In this document: positions 7,770-16,233 of the stretch, one piece after another | Numbering within the stretch: the first letter of the stretch is position 1 | Layout: each line of letters opens with the position of its first letter | The notes under the pieces: generated by a model | Seen by the model: only the letters and a program-made list of their open reading frames with translations | Told to the model about the DNA's origin: nothing | Database searches by the model: none | Origin: Terrisporobacter vanillatitrophus | GTDB lineage: Bacteria > Bacillota > Clostridia > Peptostreptococcales > Peptostreptococcaceae | Direction of reading: 5' to 3' | NCBI RefSeq assembly: GCF_051148895.1 | Contig: NZ_CP154625.1 | Location: 2,604,001-2,668,000 of the forward strand | DNA: 64,000 bases | Translations under genes and position numbers: made by a program

Positions 7770-9806
7770 TTATTCAATTATATTATTTTCATTTAAAGTT
7801 CTATTTTCTTTAAATAAGAAAACAGCAATACTTATAAATATAATGCTTAATGCTATAAAAACGAGTAATTGATTAAATTGTAAGTAAGTAACTTTAGTCA
7901 TCTCAATATTATCAAACATCTTTGAAGAAATATGACTTACAACAACTGCAAATCCATTATTTATAAAGTGCATAAACATACTTACACCAATGGAATTGGT
8001 TTTACATACTGCATATGCAAAAGACATTCCTAGAATTGATGTAGGTATAATTCTGATAAAATCCATATGCATCATTCCAAATAAGATTCCCGAAGCAATT
8101 ATAGCTCCTTTGTATGACTTATTATTATGTTTAAAAGATGTTAGTATGAAACCTCTAAAAAACAATTCTTCACAAATTGCCGGCATAACTGCTACCAAGC
8201 AAATATTTAAAAGTAAGTTATCTTTCATAAATAAAGCATTATTTAATCCTTCTACAATCTCTTGGTTTTGGGGAAAATAATATAAAGTTATATTTGTTAT
8301 TACAAATACAATTAAATACGTTCCAATCCAAAGACTAAATGCTCCAACTAAATGTTTAGACTTGGGTAATTTAAAAGAAAATACTTTTTTAAAATCACTT
8401 TTTATATAGTAACCAAATAAAAGTGGCAAGGCTAAAATTATAAGTTGTGTCAAAGCTATACCAGTCATTCCAAATTTCAACTGAACATAACTTCCTATAT
8501 AAATTAAAAGCACCAATCCAAAAGCATATAAAACAACCCCATCACTTACACTTGGTATTGTACCTTTTTTTATATCACTTCTTTTTTCTAAGAATGAAAA
8601 ACTCTTTCCACTTCCAAATAATATTTCTTCAGAATTAAACATTTTTGACAGTAAAATAACAGCCAAAATTACAAAGGCAAAGTTTGATATAAAAACCAAC
8701 GCAATTAACCCTAAGTTAGATTGGAAGTTAAGTACACTTTTTATTAATAAAGATATGTTTACAACAGGTATTACAGCAGTAGTTCTATCCAAGTTCATGT
8801 TTGGTATCATTGATGCATAAGAAGGCATGAGCACTAAAAACACAACTGGTGTAATATAGTTTTGTGCATCTTTAAAACTTTTTGCCAAAGAGCAAACACA
8901 CATACTTACTGCTGATACTACCATGGCAAATAAACAAACACAAATCATTGTAATAAACAATGGTGCTGCTAAACTTGAAATACTTAAACTATGAGAAAAT
9001 AGCTGACCTGTCATATCCCCTGTTGTTAAAATATATATTAATGTCAATAATATTGATACCACATTTAGTACGGCAGTTACAATAGCGCAAAGAGATACTG
9101 CCATATATTTACCCATCACAAGTTCTAAATTAGTAATAGGTAATGTAAATAAAGTTTCTAAAGTACCTCTTTCTTTTTCTCCCGCCATAGAATCAATAGC
9201 TGGATAAATAGCCCCTAGAAGTACTCCCATAATCAAAATAAATGGCAGTATTTGACCTAGTACAAACCCTGCTAGCTCTTCATTTTTAGCCACATCAACA
9301 GTTTCATATCCCACTGGCTCAAGAGTTTCTTTAACATCTAAATTAGACTGTTCTATTTTATTTTTAACTTTTCTGTCTTTGTATGATGAAAAAACTCTCT
9401 CTAGTTTACTATTTACATTGGAAGAATTATCTTTTGATGAATTTATGTATATTTTATAGTTTTCTATTTTAATGTTACCTTCTACTCCTATGTATGCATC
9501 AATATCCCCTTCTTCCAAATCATTTTTATAGTTATTAGTATTCACTATATTAATATGTCCACTACTATCATCTGTATAATTTTCAATTGTAGATATCAAC
9601 GCTTTATTAGGATGTTTTTCAAAGGCTATATTAATATCTTCATTTTCTATACTATTCATGGAAATAGTCATAATTTGAGACATTATTAACATAAGAACAG
9701 GATACAAAATTAAAGGAAGTATAATTCCCATAAATAAAGTTTTCTTATCTCTGAGAATATCTATCATTTCCTTCTTAAAAATTGCTTTTACCATCTTAGT
9801 CCTCAT
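7770..9806 (-). CDS. ABC-2 type permease fused to CPBP intramembrane protease
   Basis: 678 residues in two parts. Residues 1-400 resemble NatB/ABC-2 permeases: one N-terminal membrane segment (LFMGIILPLILYPVLMLIM), a large extracytoplasmic domain (about 45-180), then several segments with the typical AGEKERGTLETLFTLPIT loop. From about 420 onward is a CPBP (Abi/CAAX) domain with the glutamate pair EELFFRG, the FGMMHM histidine and FMHFINN motifs on adjacent helices. Such fusions are known in Clostridia; a link to export or processing of a peptide is plausible but unproven. It overlaps the ATPase gene by 11 nt. The start is supported by AAAGGGGG. Confidence 0.9.
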   Translation of the reverse strand: MRTKMVKAIFKKEMIDILRDKKTLFMGIILPLILYPVLMLIMSQIMTISMNSIENEDINIAFEKHPNKALISTIENYTDDSSGHINIVNTNNYKNDLEEGDIDAYIGVEGNIKIENYKIYINSSKDNSSNVNSKLERVFSSYKDRKVKNKIEQSNLDVKETLEPVGYETVDVAKNEELAGFVLGQILPFILIMGVLLGAIYPAIDSMAGEKERGTLETLFTLPITNLELVMGKYMAVSLCAIVTAVLNVVSILLTLIYILTTGDMTGQLFSHSLSISSLAAPLFITMICVCLFAMVVSAVSMCVCSLAKSFKDAQNYITPVVFLVLMPSYASMIPNMNLDRTTAVIPVVNISLLIKSVLNFQSNLGLIALVFISNFAFVILAVILLSKMFNSEEILFGSGKSFSFLEKRSDIKKGTIPSVSDGVVLYAFGLVLLIYIGSYVQLKFGMTGIALTQLIILALPLLFGYYIKSDFKKVFSFKLPKSKHLVGAFSLWIGTYLIVFVITNITLYYFPQNQEIVEGLNNALFMKDNLLLNICLVAVMPAICEELFFRGFILTSFKHNNKSYKGAIIASGILFGMMHMDFIRIIPTSILGMSFAYAVCKTNSIGVSMFMHFINNGFAVVVSHISSKMFDNIEMTKVTYLQFNQLLVFIALSIIFISIAVFLFKENRTLNENNIIE

Positions 9807-10584
9807 TTAAGTTCCCCCTTTCACTTGCTAAGTTTATAAATATGTCCCTAAGGCTACTTGTATTATATTTAGACTTAAGTTCTTCACAACTTCCCTCAGC
9901 TATAAATTCACCCTTATGCATCATATAGATCTTATCACATAGAATTTCCGCTTCCTCCATATAATGAGTTGAATACAATACTGTTTTACCTCTATCTCTT
10001 TCTCTTTTCATAAAATCTATAATAGATTTACTACTTATTACATCTAAGCCTAATGTGGGCTCGTCAAATATATATATGTTTGGATTATGTATAAGACATC
10101 TTGCAATAGATGCTCTTTGTGTTTGCCCTGTAGACAAGTTTTCTATTCTATTATCAATAAAACTTTCCATATCCATAATCTTAGTTATATTATCTATGGA
10201 TTTTTCTATTTCTTCTTTTGACATATCATATAGACTTCCAAATGTAGTTAAAAGTTCTCTAGGAGATAGTCTATTATATAGTTTTGTATTTCCTGATAAA
10301 TATCCAATTTCTTTTTTAGCTGCATTTTTATCTTCTTCATAATCATAGTTACCTATTTTAATTTGTCCAGAAGATGGAGTTAAAATTCCTCCAAGCATTC
10401 TAAGTAGTGTAGTTTTCCCTGCTCCGTTTGGTCCTAATATTCCAATAATTTCCCCATTCCCTACTTTAAAAGATAAATTATTTACTGCTAAAAACTCTTC
10501 CTTTTTTGTTTTAAACTTTTTCTTATTATTCTTATCTTTTACTTGTCTAGCAAAAGATTTGTTCAAATTTTTTACCTCAATCAT
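9796..10584 (-). CDS. ABC transporter ATP-binding protein (NatA-like)
   Basis: 262 residues with Walker A GILGPNGAGKTTLLRML near 50, Q-loop region, signature NLSTGQTQRASIARCL near 150, Walker B NIYIFDEPTLGLD near 170 and the switch histidine in VLYSTHYMEE. An insertion rich in lysine (about residues 15-30) precedes the core. It energises the downstream ABC-2/CPBP fusion protein, with which it shares an 11-nt overlap. Substrate is unknown; NatAB homologues export sodium, but most such pairs are uncharacterised. The ribosome binding site is weak (GGGG). Confidence 0.93.
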   Translation of the reverse strand: MIEVKNLNKSFARQVKDKNNKKKFKTKKEEFLAVNNLSFKVGNGEIIGILGPNGAGKTTLLRMLGGILTPSSGQIKIGNYDYEEDKNAAKKEIGYLSGNTKLYNRLSPRELLTTFGSLYDMSKEEIEKSIDNITKIMDMESFIDNRIENLSTGQTQRASIARCLIHNPNIYIFDEPTLGLDVISSKSIIDFMKRERDRGKTVLYSTHYMEEAEILCDKIYMMHKGEFIAEGSCEELKSKYNTSSLRDIFINLASERGNLNED

Positions 10585-10684
10585 TAGTAAACCCCATTTC
10601 TTCTTTTCCTTAATAATTACTTTTTATATAATTATATCATTTCCATTTAATGTAAATACATATTATTTTCATATTAAACAATGC

Positions 10685-10719
10685 AAGGCTGCCTTCAAAA
10701 TTAATCTTCTAGCAGCCTT
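10685..10719 (-). terminator. terminator of subtilisin gene
   Basis: Stem AAGGCTGC / GCAGCCTT around an 18-19 nt loop; the downstream tract on the minus strand is only partly U-rich (GCATTGTTT), so efficiency is uncertain. Confidence 0.55.
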
Positions 10720-10746
10720 TACTTTCTAATTTATATATTTACAATT

Positions 10747-11709
10747 TTATTTTAAAATATTTTTAGGGTTCATAAATAATAATCCATTACCTTGAAGTGT
10801 TCTTAATATCGGTAGAGTATTAGTATTTTTTATTAACTGACCATATAACTCCGCTTCACTTAATTTTCTTCCGAACTCTTTTTTAGACCATTCTATTAAA
10901 AGAGCAAGACATCCTGCCACATGAGGCGTTGCCATACTAGTTCCTGATAAAGTTTCATATTGTCCATTTAAGAAAGTTGATATTATATTTACTCCAGGTG
11001 CTACTAAATCTACTTCCTTATTAGAATCGGTAAATCTTGCAGCCGATTTGGAAAAGTCAACTGCTCCTACGCTAATTACTTCATTATATCCCGCTGGATA
11101 AGAAAGCTCATCTGTACTCCCACTACCGTCTCCTTCATTACCGGCTGCACATACAACTAATATATTGCTATCAACTGCTTTTTTTATAACTAGATGTAAT
11201 TGAGAAACGTCTGTAGATGTGCCCAAAGACATAGATATTATATCTACTTTTTGACTTATTGCAAAATTTATTGCTTCTATAATATTCTTCATACTTCCTG
11301 AACCGTTTTTATCCAAAGCCTTTAAAATTAATAGTTGAGCATCTGGAGCCACACCTGTCACTCCATAATTATTATTTGACGCTGCGATTGTTCCACATAC
11401 ATGAGTCCCGTGTCCGTTGTAATCTTCATATTTATTTATATTACCATTGTCCTCAGTAGTAAAGTTTCGACCGCCTATTATTCTATTTTTCAAGTCTTTA
11501 TGAGTTATATCACATCCAGAATCAATTACTGCAATTTTAACATTTTTGCCTGTAATTCCTTTACTCCACATAAATGGTGCATTTATCATGTTTATGCCAT
11601 CTGGAATATACTCTTTATCTGAAGTTAAAAAGTTATTCACTCTTTTATCTATATTTTCATTATTAATAACTGGAATTTGTTTTACAATTATATTTTCTAA
11701 GTTTTGCAA
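10747..11709 (-). CDS. intracellular subtilisin-like serine protease (S8)
   Basis: About 320 residues. Catalytic triad visible: Asp in KIAVIDSGCDITHKDL, His in YNGHGTHVCGTIAA and Ser in LSGTSMATPHVAG; the oxyanion Asn is in VCAAGNEGDGSG. There is no secretion signal, and the short N-terminal extension with IPVINNENID and IPDGINMINAPFMW matches the propeptide layout of intracellular Bacillus IspA enzymes. Expected role is cytoplasmic protein turnover, often in stationary phase. TTG at 11709 follows GGTGGTGA at normal spacing; a GTG at 11724 is possible. A long inverted repeat lies just upstream. Confidence 0.93.
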   Translation of the reverse strand: MQNLENIIVKQIPVINNENIDKRVNNFLTSDKEYIPDGINMINAPFMWSKGITGKNVKIAVIDSGCDITHKDLKNRIIGGRNFTTEDNGNINKYEDYNGHGTHVCGTIAASNNNYGVTGVAPDAQLLILKALDKNGSGSMKNIIEAINFAISQKVDIISMSLGTSTDVSQLHLVIKKAVDSNILVVCAAGNEGDGSGSTDELSYPAGYNEVISVGAVDFSKSAARFTDSNKEVDLVAPGVNIISTFLNGQYETLSGTSMATPHVAGCLALLIEWSKKEFGRKLSEAELYGQLIKNTNTLPILRTLQGNGLLFMNPKNILK

Positions 11710-11730
11710 AATTTTCACCACCACAATATC

Positions 11731-11768
11731 ATTTAATGTAGAAATTTCAGCATTTTTCTACATTAAAT
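11731..11768. promoter_or_regulatory. 14-bp perfect inverted repeat before subtilisin gene
   Basis: ATTTAATGTAGAAA at 11731-11744 and its exact complement TTTCTACATTAAAT at 11755-11768, spaced by 10 nt, ending 22 bp from the start codon. There is no U-tract, so it is more likely an operator or a 5' mRNA hairpin than a terminator. Confidence 0.65.
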
Positions 11769-11809
11769 AATATTCATGTTAATCTAAAAATGTTCTTTTT
11801 AAATAAAAA

Positions 11810-11833
11810 TAGCCTCAACATAAGTTGAGGCTA
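11810..11833. terminator. terminator of POT transporter
   Basis: TAGCCTCAAC / GTTGAGGCTA with a 4-nt loop between A- and T-rich flanks; near-symmetric. Confidence 0.85.
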
Positions 11834-11860
11834 CTTTATTTAAAAGTATATATTTACTTA

Positions 11861-13234
11861 TTATGCATTTAATGCTTCGTGTTCGTTTTCATCTTCAACA
11901 AGAGTACTTAATTTCTTATCCATTGACCAAAGAACTATACCGCATACTATAACTATTGCAGCTACTGCACCATAAGCTGGAGCAAATGAGTATCCTGATA
12001 AGAATTCATATAAGTATCCATAAGATTTACCAGCTATGAAAACTGCAAATGGCCAAACACCCATCATAAGTCCTAAAACTTTAGCTGGAGAGAATTTAGA
12101 TATAAATGAGTTTCCAAGTGGTGAGAATACCATTTCACCAACTGACATTAATATACCCACCATTATTATCCACATTAAGTTAGCTTGTCCATCTCCTCTT
12201 ACAACTTCAGCAAGAGCCATAACAACGAATGATGCACCAAGTAGTATCATACCTAAAGCAGTCTTCTTGAACATACTTAAGTCACCTTTTGGTGAGTTAG
12301 CACGTTTAGTCCAATAAGCTCCAAGAACTGGCCCAAGAGCTATACACATAAATGCGTTTAATGAATCAAACCAAGCAGATGGAACAGTAAAGTTTCCAAT
12401 AACCCAGTTAGCTTTGTTAGCTGTTTCAACATCAGGTCCCCAGTGATAAATTACTGGCATATAAGTTAAATACCAAACTATCCAGAATACTATCGAGAAT
12501 ACTGTTACAAGTACGATAGCTGCAATTCTTTGCTTTTCTTTACCTGTAAGTGGAACATCAACTTCTTCTTTCTTAGAAGATTCTTTTAGTTCACCAGCTT
12601 TGAAAGGCTTCTTACCTATTTCACCCCATGAAGCGTTACCAGCAAACATTAACCAAACAGCATCTGCGAATAATAAAGCTCCACATATTAAGAAAGTAAC
12701 TCCAAATCCATATTTTACTTGTATAAAAGCAACAAGTGTTGTTCCTATGAAAGAACCTATGTTAACAAATGAATATTGAACTGAGAATGCAGAGTCCAGT
12801 TGATCTGGATCATCAAATAATTTACCATTTATAGCTGAAACGTTTCCTTTGAATAAACCAGTTCCTATAGCTACAAGAGCAATCATTCCCCATACTAATG
12901 CTGGAGATGATTGAACAGACGATTGCCATCCACAAACATATCCAAGTCCCATTATAATTGCCCCTAATACAACACATAATCTAGGATTTATCCATCTATC
13001 TGCTATATATCCACCAAGTATTGGTGTTAAATAAGTGAATGCAACTAAGTTTGCAGTCATTTTTGCACCTTCCGCATCAGTTAAGCCTAATCCACCTTTT
13101 GCTACTGAAGCAACTATAAATATCGCCATTAGCCATTTTGATGAATAATATGCCATTCTTTCAAGAGTGAAAGATAAAGCACATACATAAAAGCCAAAAG
13201 GATATCTCTTTTTAGTTTTTACTGCGTTTTCCAT
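11861..13234 (-). CDS. POT-family proton-coupled oligopeptide transporter
   Basis: 457 residues, about 12-14 membrane segments. The N-terminal ALSFTLERMAYYSSKW contains the ExxERF/Y-like proton-coupling motif of POT/PTR proteins, and FTYLTPILGGYIADRW matches the family signature after helix 2. Imports di- and tripeptides with protons. The start is ATG 13234 with TGGAGG at good spacing; an upstream in-frame ATG lacks a binding site. It has a sigma-A promoter (13488-13516) and an unusually long 5' leader of about 240 nt. A second, unrelated peptide transporter (OPT) lies 5.6 kb away. Confidence 0.92.
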   Translation of the reverse strand: MENAVKTKKRYPFGFYVCALSFTLERMAYYSSKWLMAIFIVASVAKGGLGLTDAEGAKMTANLVAFTYLTPILGGYIADRWINPRLCVVLGAIIMGLGYVCGWQSSVQSSPALVWGMIALVAIGTGLFKGNVSAINGKLFDDPDQLDSAFSVQYSFVNIGSFIGTTLVAFIQVKYGFGVTFLICGALLFADAVWLMFAGNASWGEIGKKPFKAGELKESSKKEEVDVPLTGKEKQRIAAIVLVTVFSIVFWIVWYLTYMPVIYHWGPDVETANKANWVIGNFTVPSAWFDSLNAFMCIALGPVLGAYWTKRANSPKGDLSMFKKTALGMILLGASFVVMALAEVVRGDGQANLMWIIMVGILMSVGEMVFSPLGNSFISKFSPAKVLGLMMGVWPFAVFIAGKSYGYLYEFLSGYSFAPAYGAVAAIVIVCGIVLWSMDKKLSTLVEDENEHEALNA

Positions 13235-13626
13235 ATAATACCTCCAATATAATTTATGTTTTTTATTAGAGATTTCCCACTGCTTAGCCACTATTAATCT
13301 TATGCCTTAAATAATGTGTCTCTTTATTTACTTATCTGCATGATTGCGTTTTTTGACTGGTGCATTTGGAAATTTCTAAATATTCAATGTTTATTTACCA
13401 TATATAATTTTCACCATAACGCTAGATGTTAAATATGGCCTAAACATATTTTAGGAATGTAAAAACTAATTTTACTCCCCCATACAAAATATACTAGAAA
13501 TCGTTATCGTAGTCAATTTAAAAATGTATTTTTTTGTCACAATTATTTTATTAATATAAATATCATTAAAAAATATTCCCATTATTTCAAATTTTTTCAT
13601 TTTTTTATATTAATTATATCAATAAA
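13235..13626 (-). other. long 5' leader and upstream region of POT gene
   Basis: 392 bp without a credible gene. It holds the POT promoter and the roughly 240-nt leader. I found no T-box, SAM, or other riboswitch signature and no obvious terminator inside the leader. Confidence 0.5.
13488..13516 (-). promoter_or_regulatory. sigma-A promoter of POT gene
   Basis: On the minus strand TTGACT (13516-13511) and TATATT (13493-13488) separated by exactly 17 bp. Confidence 0.72.
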
Positions 13627-13670
13627 GAAAGCTATGGCGAAAAATGTTAATCATTTTTTCCATAGCTTTC
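13627..13670 (-). terminator. terminator of 13673-14092 gene
   Basis: GAAAGCTATGG / CCATAGCTTTC with a 22-nt loop, directly after the stop codon; followed on the minus strand by TTTATT. Confidence 0.72.
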
Positions 13671-13672
13671 AA

Positions 13673-14092
13673 TCATATTATTAAAAATATTTTAATCATT
13701 TCAATTAATAATTCTAAACCTGTAATTAAAACCATAAATGGATAAACTAATAAAGACATAAGTGTTGTACTAATTAACATCCAAATTAATAAAATACAAC
13801 ATAAAATACTTATTGTAAAATCCAATAAAACATGAGCTTTTTTCTTTTTAAAAATATAATAAATTAAAGCTATTAGTAATAAAATCATTATAATACCAAC
13901 AACTATTTTAAAAGTAAATACATTACTACTTGTAAAAATTTCATTGTTATATTTTGATTTATAAAATCTTAAATGATGATTTACTCCTGCTTTTTTACTA
14001 GATAAATTATGAACTACTTTTAGTCCAATTAATATGGCAATTTGAACAAAGGTAAAAATATAATATAATATTTTTTTCACTCTTTTACTCAT
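13673..14092 (-). CDS. hypothetical membrane protein
   Basis: 139 residues with about three to four hydrophobic segments: IFTFVQIAILIGLKVV, VFTFKIVVGIIMILLLIALI, FTISILCCILLIWMLI and the C-terminal LLVYPFMVLITGLELL. A basic loop KKKKAH lies between segments two and three. The start is one nucleotide from the stop of the upstream rhodanese lipoprotein, so the two are probably translated together and act at the same membrane. I do not recognise the family. Confidence 0.7.
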   Translation of the reverse strand: MSKRVKKILYYIFTFVQIAILIGLKVVHNLSSKKAGVNHHLRFYKSKYNNEIFTSSNVFTFKIVVGIIMILLLIALIYYIFKKKKAHVLLDFTISILCCILLIWMLISTTLMSLLVYPFMVLITGLELLIEMIKIFLII

Positions 14093-14093
14093 A

Positions 14094-15479
14094 TTATTTT
14101 GTAGGATCTCCTGTTACATATGGATTTCCTTCATTACTCCATGCAATCCATCCATCTGAATATAAAGATGTATTATCAAGTCCCATTACCATAGCATCCC
14201 AGTAAGTCTCAGCAGCTCTCCATCCACTTCCACACATAAATGCTAAATGATTATTTAAATCTATTTTACAGTCATCTTTCCACATAGATAATATTTCATA
14301 TCCGTTTCTCATTGTTTTATTTGCATTTCTATAATAATCCATTGAACTTGAATCAGTTTTTCCTGCATATCCGTATACAGCACCTTCTATACGTCCTTTT
14401 ATTTTATGATAACTATATCCACTTTCTTTACCTATATATTCATTCCAAGTACGATTATCTACAAGTGTATAATCATCTTTTTTCAAGAACTCTTTTGTTT
14501 CGTCTATTGTATCTATCATATTTGGATTTGCTGGTGCATCTACTCCAAAATCCTTTTCAGCTTTTGCTTCTACACTCTCTTTTTCTAATTTATACCCTTT
14601 TTCATTCCACACATCAAATCCACCACTCATTACACGAACATCTTGTACACCTAAATATTTAAGTATAACAGCATATCTACAAGCTGCAAGTGGTTCTGGA
14701 CTTGTTACTATTACACAATCCTTAGAAGTTATTCCGTTTTTTAAAGCTAAGTCTACTAAGCTTTTATCATCATTTAATCTCCACTCTTCTATATTATTAA
14801 CATATACTTTTGGAGTCTCAAAATCATCTGTATTAATATGCAATGCAGATGGTATATGACCTTCTAAATAACCTGATTCTTCTTCATTCCCCCATCTAAC
14901 ATCTACAATTTTTATTTCTTTACTATCTGTAAAGTTTTCTGGAGTTTTCCCATCTACTATTTCTTTTACCACATCCGTTGGAACATACATATCATAATTT
15001 TCATATGATTCTAGTTCTAAGGATTTATCTTTAATCCATTCATTAGCATCATAAGTTGATACATTCTTAATTCCACTAGAAGATAAATAATTTGCAACTT
15101 TACTTGCATCTTTTCCATTTGTATCATATACAATTACATTTTCATAAGATTTTAATTTTTTATTTTCTATAGCATCTGTTAAATAGTCATCTTTATTATC
15201 TGCTTTAGATTCTAGCCAATCTGCTGAAAAATCTGTAGATCCTGATATATGACCACCTCTAGATGCGCCTTCAATAGCCCAACCGCTATATACATCATTT
15301 CCTCTTGCATCTACAATAATCGTTTTCTCATCTTTTAATGATTTTTTTACATCCTCTGTTACTACTGCTTTTGTGTTATTTTCTTCACTAGTTTTATCTT
15401 TTTCATTACTGGCACAACCCACAACAAGCATTGCTGATAAAGTTGCACAACAAACTAGACTTAATAATTTTTTTTGCAT
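14094..15479 (-). CDS. multi-rhodanese-domain lipoprotein
   Basis: 461 residues. The N-terminus (MQKKLLSLVCCATLSAML then VVGCAS) is a lipoprotein signal, with the anchoring Cys near residue 22. Three rhodanese-like modules follow: about 45-140 (IIVDARGNDVY), 190-300 (IKIVDVRWGNEEE, with SGGFDVWNEKG) and 330-460 (YTLVDNRTWNEYIG). Only the third has the catalytic-loop Cys, in AFMCGSGWRA; the second has Ser in VIVTSPEPLA. It is therefore likely an extracytoplasmic sulfurtransferase with one active site. ATG 15479 is chosen because GGAGGAAG precedes it. Paired with a small membrane protein. Confidence 0.88.
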   Translation of the reverse strand: MQKKLLSLVCCATLSAMLVVGCASNEKDKTSEENNTKAVVTEDVKKSLKDEKTIIVDARGNDVYSGWAIEGASRGGHISGSTDFSADWLESKADNKDDYLTDAIENKKLKSYENVIVYDTNGKDASKVANYLSSSGIKNVSTYDANEWIKDKSLELESYENYDMYVPTDVVKEIVDGKTPENFTDSKEIKIVDVRWGNEEESGYLEGHIPSALHINTDDFETPKVYVNNIEEWRLNDDKSLVDLALKNGITSKDCVIVTSPEPLAACRYAVILKYLGVQDVRVMSGGFDVWNEKGYKLEKESVEAKAEKDFGVDAPANPNMIDTIDETKEFLKKDDYTLVDNRTWNEYIGKESGYSYHKIKGRIEGAVYGYAGKTDSSSMDYYRNANKTMRNGYEILSMWKDDCKIDLNNHLAFMCGSGWRAAETYWDAMVMGLDNTSLYSDGWIAWSNEGNPYVTGDPTK

Positions 15480-15613
15480 GTTTTCTTCCTCCATTATTAT
15501 GATATGTAGCACTTGTATTATATCTTTGCCAATAATACATGGTCAAATTATTTTTGCTTATAATAGATGTATTTATATAAAAAAAATCTATAAGTAATTA
15601 TTCTCTAATAATA

Positions 15614-15648
15614 AAAACCATATACTTATTTGTTAAGCATATGGTTTT
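15614..15648. terminator. terminator of flavodoxin gene
   Basis: AAAACCATATACTTA / TAAGCATATGGTTTT hairpin with flanking A/T runs; one mismatch. Confidence 0.78.
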
Positions 15649-15662
15649 GCATAATCATTAAT

Positions 15663-16088
15663 TTAATTAGAGTATTTTTCACCTAAAGATGTTAATCGTT
15701 TTAAAATATCTTCTTCTGGAGATTCATTACATATTATACTTTCTTCAATTATTATTCCTCCACAATTTTTAATTCTTTGCTCCCAGTCTTGCATCCACTC
15801 TCCATCGCCCCATCCATAAGAACCGAATAGAACAACCTTTTTATCGCTTATATCATTTGAGATACTTTCCATAAATGGCTCCATCTCACTTTCTTCTAAT
15901 TCTTCCACTCCCATAGACGGACAACCTAAAAATAATACGTCTGCTTCTTTTACATCTTCTAATGTGGCTTTATCAACAGTTAATAATTTTGAATTTCCAC
16001 CTTTTTTGCTACCTTCAAATATAGATTGTGCCATAGATTCTGTATTTCCTGTTCCACTCCAAAATATTATATTTATTTTATTATTCAT
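15663..16088 (-). CDS. flavodoxin, short-chain
   Basis: 141 residues, typical flavodoxin length. The FMN phosphate loop is WSGTGNTESMAQ at residues 9-20 and the second loop GSYGWGDGEWMQDW near 95 carries the aromatic FMN-stacking residues. Low-potential one-electron carrier that replaces ferredoxin when iron is scarce. A 17/19 match to the Fur box lies immediately upstream of a TTTACA/TATTAT promoter, giving direct sequence support for iron-dependent repression. The start follows AAGGAGG. Confidence 0.95.
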   Translation of the reverse strand: MNNKINIIFWSGTGNTESMAQSIFEGSKKGGNSKLLTVDKATLEDVKEADVLFLGCPSMGVEELEESEMEPFMESISNDISDKKVVLFGSYGWGDGEWMQDWEQRIKNCGGIIIEESIICNESPEEDILKRLTSLGEKYSN

Positions 16089-16122
16089 AATTATTCCTCC
16101 TTGAGATTTATTTAATATAATA

Positions 16123-16148
16123 ATATCATTATTATATTATTTTGTAAA
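16123..16148 (-). promoter_or_regulatory. promoter of flavodoxin gene
   Basis: Minus-strand TTTACA, 17-bp spacer, TATTAT; located about 35-60 bp upstream of the start codon and directly next to the Fur box. Confidence 0.55.
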
Positions 16149-16149
16149 T

Positions 16150-16168
16150 GAAAATAATTATCATTATC
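16150..16168. promoter_or_regulatory. Fur box
   Basis: Minus strand GATAATGATAATTATTTTC matches the 19-bp Fur consensus at 17 positions. It abuts the -35 region of the flavodoxin promoter. Confidence 0.85.
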
Positions 16169-16189
16169 ATGTTTTTTATTGCTAAATAT

Positions 16190-16228
16190 AAAAAGTCTGA
16201 ACTAAAATAATTTAGATTCAGACTTTTT
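16190..16228. terminator. terminator of ABC exporter gene
   Basis: AAAAAGTCTGAA / TTCAGACTTTTT hairpin; bidirectional in form. Confidence 0.82.
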
Positions 16229-16233
16229 ATTTG

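Noticed and set aside
14312..14662. Antisense hydrophobic frame within the rhodanese gene
   Set aside because: Shadow of the AT-rich coding strand; no start signal and overlapped fully by a well-supported gene.
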